A stretch of 64,000 bases of DNA, from assembly GCA_036504995.1 (NCBI GenBank), contig DASXUG010000017.1, positions 124,001-188,000 of the forward strand, written 5' to 3'. Under the pieces are notes generated by a model. The model did not search any database and was not told the origin of the DNA. It was given only the letters and a program-made list of their open reading frames with translations. This stretch comes from DASXUG01 sp036504995. Lineage in GTDB: Bacteria; Pseudomonadota; Gammaproteobacteria; Burkholderiales; Methylophilaceae. This document shows positions 25,974 to 35,022 of the stretch, piece by piece (positions within the stretch are counted from its first letter, which is position 1; each line of letters begins with the position of its first letter). Made by a program: the position numbers and the translations under genes.

Positions 25974-26752
25974 GAATAGCATTAGGGTTGGAATATGATG
26001 GCACGCATTATTGCGGTTGGCAAAGTCAGCCATCTGGTTGCGGCGTGCAAGATGCTCTGGAAGCAGCATTAGCAGAAATGGCGGGTCATCCAGTGAGAGT
26101 TCACGCTGCAGGCCGTACAGATGCTGGTGTGCATGCGTTAAACCAAGTAATACATTTTGATACGCACACAGTTAGACCCGTTAATGCTTGGGTGCGTGGT
26201 GTTAATGCCAATTTACCGGCGACTTTACGCGTGATGTGGGCGCAGGCGGTGGATGAGAGTTTTCACGCGAGATTTGATGCATTTCAACGCAGCTATCAAT
26301 ACTTGCTATTGAACCATCCGATTGCTTCCGCAGTCATGGCGAATAAAGCTGGGTGGTTTCATACACCGTTAGACCTGAATGCAATGGCAGTTGCAATTCA
26401 GTATTTGCTAGGGCAGCATGATTTTAGTGCGTTTCGGGCAGCAGGCTGTCAGGCGAAGTCGCCGATTAAGACCATGCACAGAGCAGAGGTCAGTCGCCAT
26501 GGCGATTATTTGTTATTTGATTTTTGTGCGAATGCATTTTTGCATCATCAAGTACGTAATATGGTGGGTGCGCTCATTTATATCGGCAAGGGTAGTTATT
26601 CGCCTGATTATATGGAATACCTGCTTACCAGATTAGATCGTACTGAAGCACCACCTACTTTTTCTCCAGATGGTTTGTATTTAGTGGGAGTGGGTTATGA
26701 TGCCAAGTGGGGTTTGCCTAGCACTGAGCGTCGGTTAAATGTGATGTGTTAG
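25970..26752 (+). CDS. truA: tRNA pseudouridine(38-40) synthase
   Basis: A 260-residue enzyme that modifies uridines 38-40 in the anticodon arm of many tRNAs. The catalytic Asp51 lies in the motif AGRTDAGVHALNQVIHF. The other family segments YDGTHYCGWQSQ, SFHARFDAFQRSYQYLL and FLHHQVRNMVGALIYIG are present. Its start overlaps the stop of the EcfT-like gene. It is followed by a small hairpin and trpF. Confidence 0.95.
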   Translation: MRIALGLEYDGTHYCGWQSQPSGCGVQDALEAALAEMAGHPVRVHAAGRTDAGVHALNQVIHFDTHTVRPVNAWVRGVNANLPATLRVMWAQAVDESFHARFDAFQRSYQYLLLNHPIASAVMANKAGWFHTPLDLNAMAVAIQYLLGQHDFSAFRAAGCQAKSPIKTMHRAEVSRHGDYLLFDFCANAFLHHQVRNMVGALIYIGKGSYSPDYMEYLLTRLDRTEAPPTFSPDGLYLVGVGYDAKWGLPSTERRLNVMC

Positions 26753-26768
26753 ATTGGTTTGGCCTGTA

Positions 26769-26785
26769 TAGCACAGCATGTGCTA
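26769..26785. repeat. Small hairpin between truA and trpF
   Basis: TAGCACA and TGTGCTA (7 bp) surround a 3-nt loop. No T tract follows, so it is not a typical terminator. Confidence 0.45.
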
Positions 26786-26806
26786 AGTTTGAAAAGAGAA
26801 TAAATC

Positions 26807-27430
26807 GTGCGAACACGCGTTAAAATTTGTGGAATTACCCGTTTAGAAGACGCCTTAACGGCCATTAAATTGGGCGCGGATGCGCTTGGTTTTGTTTTTT
26901 ATGAAAAAAGTCCACGTAATATTTCGGCAGATAAAGCGGCTGAAATAGTAGCTAAATTACCTGCATTTGTAAGTGTAGTTGGTTTATTTGTTGATGCGCA
27001 ACCTAATGAAATAAAAGAAATTTTGTCAAAAGTTCACTTGGATATTCTACAGTTTCATGGCGATGAAACGCCAGCGCAGTGTCGCCAATATCAACTACCC
27101 TATATGAAAGCAATTCGCGTTCAAGCAGGCACAAATTTGTTACAATATGATTTAGATTTTTACGACGCAAAAGCTTTATTGTTGGATGCATACACAGAGG
27201 GCGTCGCTGGCGGTACAGGTAAGGTGTTTGATTGGGGGCTGATTCCCAATAATATGTCCAACTCTATTGTGCTGGCTGGTGGTTTAAACGCTGATAATGT
27301 GGGTGATGCAATTCAACAAGTGCAACCTTATGCAGTTGATGTAAGTGGTGGCGTAGAGCAAGAAAAAGGGATTAAGGATGCTGATAAAATAGCAGCATTC
27401 ATGCGAGGAGTAATAGATGCAACTATATGA
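26807..27430 (+). CDS. trpF: Phosphoribosylanthranilate isomerase
   Basis: A 207-residue TIM-barrel enzyme, third step from anthranilate in tryptophan synthesis. The N-terminal RVKICGITRLEDALTAIKLG carries the catalytic Cys in KICGI. The phosphate-binding part VLAGGLNADNVGDAI and the catalytic region AVDVSGGVEQEKGIKD follow. The start is GTG 26807. The last 14 nt overlap trpB, so the two are translationally coupled. In this lineage trpF, trpB and trpA are together, while trpE, G, D and C lie elsewhere. Confidence 0.95.
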   Translation: MRTRVKICGITRLEDALTAIKLGADALGFVFYEKSPRNISADKAAEIVAKLPAFVSVVGLFVDAQPNEIKEILSKVHLDILQFHGDETPAQCRQYQLPYMKAIRVQAGTNLLQYDLDFYDAKALLLDAYTEGVAGGTGKVFDWGLIPNNMSNSIVLAGGLNADNVGDAIQQVQPYAVDVSGGVEQEKGIKDADKIAAFMRGVIDATI

Positions 27431-28619
27431 TATGCCCGATGAGCATGGCCATTTTGGAATTTTTGGCGGTACTTTTGTCGCAGAGACATTGGTAGAAGCG
27501 CTGGATGAACTACGTGTTATGTACGAGAAGTATCGTCATGACCCTCAGTTTTTAGCTGAGTTTGCGCATGATCTTAAGCACTTTGTGGGTCGTCCTAGCC
27601 CGATTTACCATGCAAAACGCTGGTCAGATAAAGTGGGTGGTGCACAAATTTATTTAAAACGTGAGGATTTGAATCACACGGGCGCACACAAGGTTAACAA
27701 TACCGTAGGTCAGGCATTACTGGCAAAGCGTATGGGTAAGCCCCGCGTTATCGCGGAAACAGGCGCTGGTCAACATGGTGTGGCAACGGCAACGATTGCC
27801 GCGCGCATGGGTTTGGAGTGTGTGGTGTATATGGGGTCTGAGGACGTAAAACGTCAAGCGCCCAATGTATTCCGCATGAAGTTGTTAGGCGCAACTGTTG
27901 TGCCAGTCGAAAGTGGTTCAAAAACGCTTAAAGATGCGCTGAATGAGGCCATGCGTGACTGGGTCACTAACATCGAAAACACTTTTTATATTATCGGTAC
28001 TGTCGCTGGCCCGCATCCTTACCCAATGATGGTGCGTGATTTTCAGGCAGTGATTGGCGTAGAAGCCAAACAGCAAATGCAGGAAATGTTAGGTCGTCAG
28101 CCGGATGCGGTGATCGCTTGTGTGGGTGGCGGCTCTAACGCAATGGGGATTTTTTACCCCTATATCGATGTGCCAGATGTGCGTTTGATTGGGGTAGAAG
28201 CAGCAGGTTTTGGCTTGGAAACAGGTAAGCATGCTGCCCCGCTTACCGCTAATAGCAAAGTTGGTGTGTTACACGGTAACCGTACCTATTTAATGCAAGA
28301 TGAAGATGGTCAGATCATTGAAACGCATTCAGTTTCAGCTGGTTTGGATTATCCTGGCGTTGGTCCAGAGCATGCATGGCTTAAAGACAGTAAACGCGCA
28401 GAATATGTAGCGATTACTGATGATGAAGCAATGGCGGCATTTCATAGTTTGTGTCGCACCGAGGGTATTATTCCTGCATTAGAGTCAAGCCATGCTTTGG
28501 CTTATGCGGAAAAGCTCGCAGCCACCATGTCTAAAGATCAAGTATTGTTAGTCAACCTATCTGGTCGTGGCGATAAAGACATTAACACCGTAGCTAAACT
28601 AGCTAACATTACCTTATAA
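27417..28619 (+). CDS. trpB: Tryptophan synthase beta chain
   Basis: A 400-residue PLP enzyme joining indole to serine. The PLP Lys92 is in HTGAHKVNNTVGQALLAKRM. The indole/serine-site loop ETGAGQHGVA and the phosphate-binding GGGSNAMGIF are present. GAGGAG lies 6 nt before the ATG inside trpF. The length is that of the TrpB1 type that works with TrpA. trpA follows after 21 bp. Confidence 0.96.
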   Translation: MQLYDMPDEHGHFGIFGGTFVAETLVEALDELRVMYEKYRHDPQFLAEFAHDLKHFVGRPSPIYHAKRWSDKVGGAQIYLKREDLNHTGAHKVNNTVGQALLAKRMGKPRVIAETGAGQHGVATATIAARMGLECVVYMGSEDVKRQAPNVFRMKLLGATVVPVESGSKTLKDALNEAMRDWVTNIENTFYIIGTVAGPHPYPMMVRDFQAVIGVEAKQQMQEMLGRQPDAVIACVGGGSNAMGIFYPYIDVPDVRLIGVEAAGFGLETGKHAAPLTANSKVGVLHGNRTYLMQDEDGQIIETHSVSAGLDYPGVGPEHAWLKDSKRAEYVAITDDEAMAAFHSLCRTEGIIPALESSHALAYAEKLAATMSKDQVLLVNLSGRGDKDINTVAKLANITL

Positions 28620-28640
28620 ACATTAAAATTTAAGCGACTC

Positions 28641-29441
28641 ATGTCTCAAATATCCTTTGTATTTAATCAACTTAAGCAAGCTGGCAAAAAAGCGCTGATC
28701 CCATACATTACTGCGGGTGATCCTCATCCTAAACTAACGGTGGAGTTAATGCACACCTTGGTTAAAAGTGGTGCAGATATGATAGAGCTAGGCGTCCCAT
28801 TTTCAGACCCTATGGCGGATGGCCCAGTAATTCAACGCGCCAGTGAACGTGCGCTGGTGCATCATGTGGGGCTGCGTGGTGTTTTGGAAATGGTAAAAAC
28901 CTTTCGAGAAACTAACCAGAAAACCCCAGTGATACTTATGGGCTATGCCAACCCGATCGAAGCCATGGGGCAAGAAAAGTTTGCCGATGCAGCCAAAGCG
29001 GCTGGTGTTGATGGGGTGTTGACGGTGGATTATCCGCCAGAAGAGTGTGCTGAGTTTGTTGGCTTGTTACAGGCGCGTGGAGTTGATCCTATTTTCTTGT
29101 TATCACCCACCTCAGAGCCCGCTCGGGTCGATTTAATCATTAGCCAAGCACGTGGGTTTGTCTATTACGTGTCACTAAAAGGCGTTACTGGTGCTAAAAA
29201 CTTAGACATTATCGAAGTTACCGATCGTGTCAAAAATATACGAAGTAAAACTGATCTGCCGATTGGGGTAGGGTTTGGTGTTCGTGATGCAGCTACCGCA
29301 AAGTTGGTTGCAGAAATCGCTGATGCTGTTGTGGTGGGGAGCCGCATGGTGCAAACGATTGAGCAATCCAATGAAACAAATATTCTAGACAATGTTGGCG
29401 CCTTGATGACTGAGTTACGTACGGCAATAGACTCACTTTAA
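28641..29441 (+). CDS. trpA: Tryptophan synthase alpha chain
   Basis: A 266-residue TIM-barrel subunit cleaving indole-3-glycerol phosphate to feed indole to TrpB. The catalytic Glu is in MIELGVPFSDPMADGPVIQ and the catalytic Asp in GVDGVLTVDYPPEE. The phosphate loop is GVGFGVRDAATA. It ends the trpFBA run. The order trpA-accD-folC follows as in many proteobacteria. Confidence 0.96.
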   Translation: MSQISFVFNQLKQAGKKALIPYITAGDPHPKLTVELMHTLVKSGADMIELGVPFSDPMADGPVIQRASERALVHHVGLRGVLEMVKTFRETNQKTPVILMGYANPIEAMGQEKFADAAKAAGVDGVLTVDYPPEECAEFVGLLQARGVDPIFLLSPTSEPARVDLIISQARGFVYYVSLKGVTGAKNLDIIEVTDRVKNIRSKTDLPIGVGFGVRDAATAKLVAEIADAVVVGSRMVQTIEQSNETNILDNVGALMTELRTAIDSL

Positions 29442-29463
29442 ATACGCCGAATTTAAAAGCAAG

Positions 29464-29491
29464 TTAAGGCTTAATGCCTATTAAGTCTTAA
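29464..29491. repeat. Inverted repeat in the accD leader
   Basis: TTAAGGCTTAAT and ATTAAGTCTTAA (12-bp arms, one G-T pair in RNA) flank GCCT. It lies 22 bp past trpA and 22 bp before the accD start. It has no T tract and could be a leader hairpin of accD. Confidence 0.5.
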
Positions 29492-29512
29492 AGTTAAGTA
29501 AAGGAATAAACA

Positions 29513-30379
29513 ATGAGCTGGTTACAAAAACTATTACCGCCAAAAATTAAACGTGTCATTGGCCCCAGCAAAAAAAATGTGCCTGAAGGCTTGTGGAGCA
29601 AGTGTGATGCTTGCGAAGCAGTGTTGTATCGTACAGATTTAGAAAGCAATGCAGAAGTTTGCCCTAAATGTGGTTACCATAATCGTATTTCAGCTCGTGC
29701 ACGCTTAGATGTCTTGCTAGACGCCGAAGGTCGTGTTGAAATTGGTGCGGAAGTACAACCTGTAGACCCGCTTAAATTTAAAGATAGTCGTCGTTATGCT
29801 GATCGTATCAAATCATCACAAGCGGATGTGGGTGAAACGGATGCGTTGATTGTAATGCAAGGCAGTATTAAGTCTGTGCCAGCCGTGGTTGCTTCGTTTG
29901 AGTTTAAGTTTATGGGCGGTTCAATGGGGTCGGTTGTCGGTGAGCGTTTTGTGCGCGGTGTGCAAGCGGCTATTGAACAAAAGGCTGCTTTCATTTGTAT
30001 CGCAGCCAGTGGTGGTGCGCGTATGCAAGAAGGGTTATTTTCACTGATGCAAATGGCTAAAACGAGTGCGGCTTTAACTGCGCTTAGTCGACAAGGTTTG
30101 CCTTATATCTCAGTGTTGACGGATCCAACCATGGGCGGCGTTTCTGCCAGTTTTGCCATGCTGGGTGATGTTATTATTGCAGAGCCACAAGCTTTGATTG
30201 GCTTCGCTGGTCCACGGGTAATTGAGCAAACTGTACGCGAAACCCTGCCAGATGGCTTTCAACGTGCAGAGTTTTTGGTTGAACATGGTGCTGTTGATAT
30301 GATCATTGATCGTCGCGAAATGCGCGATAAAATGGCTGTCTTGCTTGGTAATTTAATGCGTTTGCCTGTTAACGCTTAA
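29513..30379 (+). CDS. accD: Acetyl-CoA carboxylase carboxyltransferase beta subunit
   Basis: A 288-residue subunit that, with AccA, transfers the carboxyl group from biotin to acetyl-CoA. The zinc ribbon is formed by Cys31, Cys34, Cys50 and Cys53 (SKCDACEAV and VCPKCGYHNR). The crotonase-type domain has ASGGARMQEGLFSLMQMAK and PTMGGVSASFAMLGD. The length fits. AAAGGA precedes the start. It lies between trpA and folC in the conserved order; E. coli AccD is known to bind its own mRNA, and the hairpin in the leader could be relevant (inference). Confidence 0.96.
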   Translation: MSWLQKLLPPKIKRVIGPSKKNVPEGLWSKCDACEAVLYRTDLESNAEVCPKCGYHNRISARARLDVLLDAEGRVEIGAEVQPVDPLKFKDSRRYADRIKSSQADVGETDALIVMQGSIKSVPAVVASFEFKFMGGSMGSVVGERFVRGVQAAIEQKAAFICIAASGGARMQEGLFSLMQMAKTSAALTALSRQGLPYISVLTDPTMGGVSASFAMLGDVIIAEPQALIGFAGPRVIEQTVRETLPDGFQRAEFLVEHGAVDMIIDRREMRDKMAVLLGNLMRLPVNA

Positions 30380-30410
30380 TTCATTATTTGCTTGTTTTCT
30401 ACTATTTAAA

Positions 30411-31721
30411 TTGCCTGCACCTAAGCATCTTCCCAACACGCTGAAAAGTTGGCTAGAGTATATTGAAGCGTTGCACCCCAAGTCTATTGAGATGGGCTTG
30501 GAGCGTGTGCGCAAAATTATTCAGCGCTTACAATTAAATCCCACGTTTCCGATTATTATCGTTGCGGGTACCAATGGCAAAGGTTCAACTTGTGCCATGT
30601 TGGAACAAATCTACCAGCAAGCTGGCTACCAAGTGGCAAGTTATAGCTCACCACATTTGATGCACTACAATGAACGCGTGCGCGTTAATGGTCAGCAAGC
30701 CACTGATGAAGCACTTTGTGAGGCATTTGCTGCTGTTGAGATGGGTCGTCAAGACACGCAACTTACCTATTTTGAGTATGGTACCTTAGCCGCTGTCTGG
30801 CATTTTATGCACACCAAGGTAGATGTCGCCATTTTGGAAGTAGGCTTAGGGGGTAGGTTGGATGCAGTGAATGCGTTTGAACCTAACTGCACTATCGTCA
30901 CTAGTATAGATTTAGATCACACTGAATTTCTTGGGGATAACAGAGATAGCATAGGCTTTGAAAAAGCGGGAGTTTTTAGGCCTAGTATTCCTGCAATTTG
31001 CGGTGATACTTTCCCCCCTCAAACCCTGATTGCACATGCAAATAGCATCAATGCAAATTTAAAGTTAATCGGGTTAGATTTTCGCGCTGAGCATGAAGCA
31101 TCAGAGTGGCATTATATTTCTAGTAATCGACAGGATTATCTGGAATTGCGGCATTTACCAATGCCAGCATTGGCAGGGGAATTTCAGTTAAATAATGCTG
31201 CTTGTGCAATCACGGCTATTCAATGTTTACAGCAGATGCTGCCAGTGCAAGCTGAGCATATCAAACAAGGTTTAAGTCATGTCACGCTGGCTGGGCGCTT
31301 TCAACAGGTAGCAAACCATCCAAGCGTTATCCTTGATGTTGCGCATAATCCACATGCGGCTCAGTCGCTTGCTGAGAATTTACACCACCAGACTTGTGCA
31401 GGTAAGACATTGGCGGTTTTTGCTATGCTGGCGGATAAAGATATTGCGGGCGTGGTCAAGGCTTTGAGTCCTCACATTGATTGCTGGTACGTGGCGAGCA
31501 TAAATTCGATACGCGGGGCACAGGCGCAGCAATTGGCGAATTTTATCGTCAGCAATAATTCTAATGCGACGGTTTACCAGCATAAAGAAGTGACGATTGC
31601 TTACCAACAAGCCTGTAAAGATGCGAGCGAAAATGATAGAATTATAGTGTTGGGTTCATTTTTTACCGTGGCCGATGTGATGCAGTATTTAGCCGAGCAT
31701 AAATCATCCCCTCAATCATAG
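30411..31721 (+). CDS. folC: Folylpolyglutamate / dihydrofolate synthase
   Basis: A 436-residue Mur-ligase-type enzyme adding glutamate to dihydropteroate and folates. The P-loop is GTNGKGST (53-60). Other motifs are YSSPHLMHYNERVRVNG, LEVGLGGRLDAVNAF, SIDLDHTEFLGD and the C-terminal ligase part LDVAHNPHAAQSLAENL. The start is TTG 30411, 31 bp after accD; no better ATG is near. It lies in the conserved order accD-folC-SPOR-cvpA-purF. Confidence 0.94.
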   Translation: MPAPKHLPNTLKSWLEYIEALHPKSIEMGLERVRKIIQRLQLNPTFPIIIVAGTNGKGSTCAMLEQIYQQAGYQVASYSSPHLMHYNERVRVNGQQATDEALCEAFAAVEMGRQDTQLTYFEYGTLAAVWHFMHTKVDVAILEVGLGGRLDAVNAFEPNCTIVTSIDLDHTEFLGDNRDSIGFEKAGVFRPSIPAICGDTFPPQTLIAHANSINANLKLIGLDFRAEHEASEWHYISSNRQDYLELRHLPMPALAGEFQLNNAACAITAIQCLQQMLPVQAEHIKQGLSHVTLAGRFQQVANHPSVILDVAHNPHAAQSLAENLHHQTCAGKTLAVFAMLADKDIAGVVKALSPHIDCWYVASINSIRGAQAQQLANFIVSNNSNATVYQHKEVTIAYQQACKDASENDRIIVLGSFFTVADVMQYLAEHKSSPQS

Positions 31722-31787
31722 TTACAAGTAATAGTTCACGAGTCATATGCCGCAAATATTTGGCCGCAATTAATTAGGATAGTCCAC

Positions 31788-32621
31788 ATGTCGTCAGATT
31801 CATCACAAGCCGCTGATTTAGAATTGCAGTTCAAAAAACGTGCTAGACGCCGTTTAGTGGGTGCGATTGCCTTGGTGCTAGTGATGCTTGTGGTGTTACC
31901 TATGGTATTGGATGATCATGAGCATGGCGCACCACAACAAGCGGTTACTATCTCTATTCCCAGTCAAAATGCTGAGTTTACTACGCAAGCACCACTAAAG
32001 GCACCTGAGCCTGCGCCAGTGCAGGCCGCTCCCAGTGCAGTTGTAGAAAATCCTGTGAATGAAACGCCAGTAGTGGATGAACCCTCCAAGCAAGAGGTAA
32101 AAGCTATCAATAACTCCGCTATAAGCCCTGTAGTGAAAGAAGCTTCAGAGAAAAAGCCGTCTGAAGCTAAAAAGCCAGTTGATACCAAAAAGTCAGAAGA
32201 GATAAAAAAAGCCGAGCAAGCTAAAAAAACCGATGACAAAAAAGACAAGCCTGCCGTTGAGTCAATAGATAAAACAACTATAGATAAGACAGTTAAAGCT
32301 AAACCAAACACAACCGATAAAGTTAATACATCATCAGATAAACCAACAGTTGAAACTAAAAATACAGATGCAAAAGTATCTGAAGATTCTGGCAAGCCCT
32401 ATTACCTGCAAATTGGCGTGTTTTCAGAAAGCGTCAATGTGACGCAGTTACAGAAAAAGCTAAGTGAATTGAAATTAAAGGCTTACACAGAGAAGATTTC
32501 AACCGATAAAGGCGATAAAACCCGCTTGCGCGTTGGGCCGTTCGAGAGTAAAGATCAAGCGGACCATGCAGCCGAGAAAGTAAAAACTATAGGTTTGTCT
32601 GGCTTTGTTAGTAATAAGTAG
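31788..32621 (+). CDS. dedD: SPOR-domain cell-division protein (DedD-like)
   Basis: A 277-residue bitopic inner-membrane protein. The cytoplasmic N-terminus with KKRARRR is followed by one transmembrane helix (about 25-42, LVGAIALVLVMLVVLPMVL). A long Lys/Glu/Pro/Thr-rich periplasmic spacer covers about 60-195. The C-terminal SPOR domain covers about 200-277 (PYYLQIGVFSESVNVTQLQ, RLRVGPFESKDQA). SPOR domains bind denuded peptidoglycan at the division site. Its position between folC and cvpA is that of E. coli dedD. Confidence 0.9.
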   Translation: MSSDSSQAADLELQFKKRARRRLVGAIALVLVMLVVLPMVLDDHEHGAPQQAVTISIPSQNAEFTTQAPLKAPEPAPVQAAPSAVVENPVNETPVVDEPSKQEVKAINNSAISPVVKEASEKKPSEAKKPVDTKKSEEIKKAEQAKKTDDKKDKPAVESIDKTTIDKTVKAKPNTTDKVNTSSDKPTVETKNTDAKVSEDSGKPYYLQIGVFSESVNVTQLQKKLSELKLKAYTEKISTDKGDKTRLRVGPFESKDQADHAAEKVKTIGLSGFVSNK

Positions 32622-32677
32622 CTTTGTTAGTCACCACTTTGGTAGCTTCAAGTTGTCTGATTTGATGGCGCTTTAAT

Positions 32678-33169
32678 ATGACCATTTTTGATTACGCTGT
32701 ATTAGGGATTGTTGGCATATCGGTATTTGTTAGCTTGATTCGTGGATTTATCCGTGAGTTTTTAGCGTTAGTGAGTTGGGTGGCAGCCTTTGTTGTGGCA
32801 CGTGCCTATACCACTGAAATCGTGCCTTTATTGCCTGCAGATATTCCTTCGGAAGCGTTACGTTATCTTGCGGCATTCATTATTTTGTTTTTAGCGACGT
32901 TATTAATATCAAGCTTGTTATCTATAGCGCTATCTCAGCTGCTCAAAAGCTTGAAATTGGGCTGGTTGAATAGGGTCTTAGGTGGGTTATTTGGCATATT
33001 GCGCGGTGTGTGCGTCGTCTCAATATTGGTGTTCTTGGCAGGTTTTACCAATATTCCCAAAGATGACCGCTGGCAAAGTGCTATGTTTAGCTCCCCTTTA
33101 GAGGTATTAGTAATGCATTTTCTGGTGTGGATGCCAGAAGACATTGCAAAGCATGTCAAATACGATTAG
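32678..33169 (+). CDS. cvpA: CvpA-family inner-membrane protein
   Basis: A 163-residue inner-membrane protein with four predicted helices. The conserved start TIFDYAVLGIVGISVFVSLI is followed by RGFIREFLALVSWVAAF and by GWLNRVLGGLFGILRGV. In E. coli CvpA is needed for colicin V production and envelope stress tolerance. Its place just before purF is conserved. Confidence 0.93.
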   Translation: MTIFDYAVLGIVGISVFVSLIRGFIREFLALVSWVAAFVVARAYTTEIVPLLPADIPSEALRYLAAFIILFLATLLISSLLSIALSQLLKSLKLGWLNRVLGGLFGILRGVCVVSILVFLAGFTNIPKDDRWQSAMFSSPLEVLVMHFLVWMPEDIAKHVKYD

Positions 33170-33281
33170 ATTATCTGTGAGCTTGATATTTGTTGATTAA
33201 GCCCAATCTAATCACCATGCGTTTTGACATGCACCGAATTTTAGTTTTTACAGATTTTAGTTTTCATTAGGATGCCTACCC

Positions 33282-34823
33282 ATGTGTGGAGTGATCGGTA
33301 TTGTCGGCAAGAACCCAGTTAACCAGCTACTATATGATGGTCTGTTAGTTTTACAGCATCGTGGACAAGATGCCGCAGGTATTGTCACCTGCGATGGCAA
33401 CACGTTCTACATGCATAAAAACAACGGCCTTGTGCAAGACGTGTTTCAAACACGTCATATGCGTAGCCTACAAGGCAATGCTGGCATCGCACATGTGCGC
33501 TACCCTACAGCGGGTTCGTCATCCGCCGCAGAGGCCCAGCCTTTTTATGTAAACTCTCCTTTTGGCATCGTGCTTGGGCACAACGGTAATTTAACCAATG
33601 CCCCTCAGCTAAAAGATGAAATGTTCCGCCAAGATTTACGTCATATCAACACCACTTCAGACTCTGAAGTGTTACTCAATGTATTTGCACATGAGATTGA
33701 GCAATCTGCACATTCTGCTGTGCTGAATGCAGACATGGTATTTGATGCAGTAGCGGGCGTACATAAGCGCTGTAAAGGTGCTTATGCCGTAGTCGCGATG
33801 GTAGCTAATTTTGGTTTAGTCGCATTTCGTGACCCACATGGTATTCGTCCATTGGTGATTGGTAAAAACGAAACCTCGGAGGGCGTTGAATATATCGTCG
33901 CTTCTGAAAGTGTTGCACTGGATGTATTAGGCTTTAAGTTAATGCGTGATGTTGCACCAGGTGAGGCCATTTTTATTGATATGAATGGCAATTTTTCATC
34001 TAAACAATGTGCGCCAGATGCCAAACTCACCCCTTGTATCTTTGAGTATGTTTACCTAGCTCGTCCAGATTCACTAGTGGATAATGTCTCTGTGTATCAA
34101 ACCCGTTTGCATATGGGCGAGAGCTTGGCAGAAAAAATCCATCGTGAATGGAAAGACTTTCATATCGATGTGGTTATCCCCATCCCTGATACTAGCCGTC
34201 CAAGTGCGCTACAATTGGCTAATGCTTTAAACCTCACTTACCGTGAAGGTTTTATTAAAAATCGTTATATTGGCCGCACATTTATTATGCCAGGCCAAGC
34301 TTTGCGTAAAAAATCAGTGCGTCAAAAGCTCAACCCAATTGGTATGGAGTTTAAAGGTAAAAACGTGTTATTGGTGGATGACTCTATCGTACGCGGTACC
34401 ACTTCACAGCAAATCGTACAAATGGCGCGCGACGCTGGCGCGAATAAAGTGTACTTTGCTTCAGCAGCACCACCAGTACGCTACCCTAATGTCTACGGCA
34501 TTGATATGCCATCACGTGACGAGTTGCTGGCGACTGACCGCACTGATGAAGAAATCTGCAAAGAAATTGGTGCCGATGCCTTGATCTATCAAGATTTAGA
34601 TGCTTTGGTTAAAGCGGTACAACTTAGCAATCCTGATATTGAAGTGTTTGATTGTTCATGTTTCGATGGCAAATACGTCACGGGTGATATTGATGCTGCT
34701 TACCTCAGCCGCATTGAATCAGCGCGCGGCGATAAAGAAAAAACCAAAAAACCAGCGAACTCAATCACCCAGCTAGATTTAAACTTGGTGAATAGTAAGG
34801 AGCAAGAAGAAGAGGTGGCTTGA
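33282..34823 (+). CDS. purF: Amidophosphoribosyltransferase
   Basis: A 513-residue enzyme for the first committed step of purine synthesis. The N-terminal glutaminase uses Cys2 (MCGVIGIVG); no propeptide is present, as in E. coli. HRGQDAAGI and HVRYPTAGSSS follow. The phosphoribosyltransferase domain has the PRPP motif LLVDDSIVRGTTSQQIV. The C-terminal extension carries FDCSCFDGKYVTGDI. The leader (33170-33281) has no recognisable riboswitch. Confidence 0.96.
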   Translation: MCGVIGIVGKNPVNQLLYDGLLVLQHRGQDAAGIVTCDGNTFYMHKNNGLVQDVFQTRHMRSLQGNAGIAHVRYPTAGSSSAAEAQPFYVNSPFGIVLGHNGNLTNAPQLKDEMFRQDLRHINTTSDSEVLLNVFAHEIEQSAHSAVLNADMVFDAVAGVHKRCKGAYAVVAMVANFGLVAFRDPHGIRPLVIGKNETSEGVEYIVASESVALDVLGFKLMRDVAPGEAIFIDMNGNFSSKQCAPDAKLTPCIFEYVYLARPDSLVDNVSVYQTRLHMGESLAEKIHREWKDFHIDVVIPIPDTSRPSALQLANALNLTYREGFIKNRYIGRTFIMPGQALRKKSVRQKLNPIGMEFKGKNVLLVDDSIVRGTTSQQIVQMARDAGANKVYFASAAPPVRYPNVYGIDMPSRDELLATDRTDEEICKEIGADALIYQDLDALVKAVQLSNPDIEVFDCSCFDGKYVTGDIDAAYLSRIESARGDKEKTKKPANSITQLDLNLVNSKEQEEEVA

Positions 34824-34879
34824 CCTGTTTCTTGATCATGTCATCTTGACCTAGCATTAAGTGAAGTCTATGATGATAA

Positions 34880-34952
34880 CTGCGCTGATTTGAGCGACTA
34901 GTGATAGTCAACTCAGCTTGCGAGCGCATAATAAATACAGCTAAAGCGAGTG
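34880..34952 (+). ncRNA. SAM-II (SAM-alpha) riboswitch upstream of metZ
   Basis: The conserved SAM-II core is readable: GCGCT then GATTT (34882-34891), AGCGC (34923-34927), ATAAATA (34930s) and GCTAAA (34940-34945). P1 is GCGCT with AGCGC. A pseudoknot is possible between ACTCAGCT (34911-34918) and AGCT (34939-34942) plus GAGT (34948-34951). This layout matches the SAM-II type known from metX/metA/metZ leaders. An extra hairpin, GACTA/TAGTC with a GTGA tetraloop (34896-34909), is inserted before the pseudoknot strand and is not in the minimal SAM-II fold. It lies before metZ, a methionine-synthesis gene, which fits SAM repression. Confidence 0.85.
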
Positions 34953-34974
34953 CGTTAATCAACCCGTTTTAGCT
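34939..34974 (+). promoter_or_regulatory. Candidate antiterminator helix linking the SAM-II riboswitch to a terminator
   Basis: AGCTAAAGCG (34939-34948) can pair with CGTTTTAGCT (34965-34974) over 10 bp (one G-T). The first strand is the 3' pseudoknot strand of the riboswitch. The second overlaps the left arm of the terminator at 34961-34969. The three structures exclude each other, the usual logic of a transcription-attenuating switch: with SAM the strand is held in the pseudoknot and the terminator can form. Confidence 0.65.
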
Positions 34975-35022
34975 CAGTAATGCCAATACGACAGGCATAA
35001 CTAGTACGAAACGGGTTTTTTT
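34961..35022 (+). terminator. Terminator between the SAM-II riboswitch and metZ
   Basis: Outer arms AACCCGTTT (34961-34969) and AAACGGGTT (35009-35017) are followed by a run of Ts to 35022. An inner hairpin (AGTAATGCC with GGCATAACT, one mismatch) fills the loop. It ends 31 bp before the metZ start, so it would block metZ transcription rather than merely end purF. Confidence 0.75.

Noticed and set aside
33170..33281. A purine riboswitch in the purF leader
   Set aside because: No conserved purine aptamer core or terminator could be traced.
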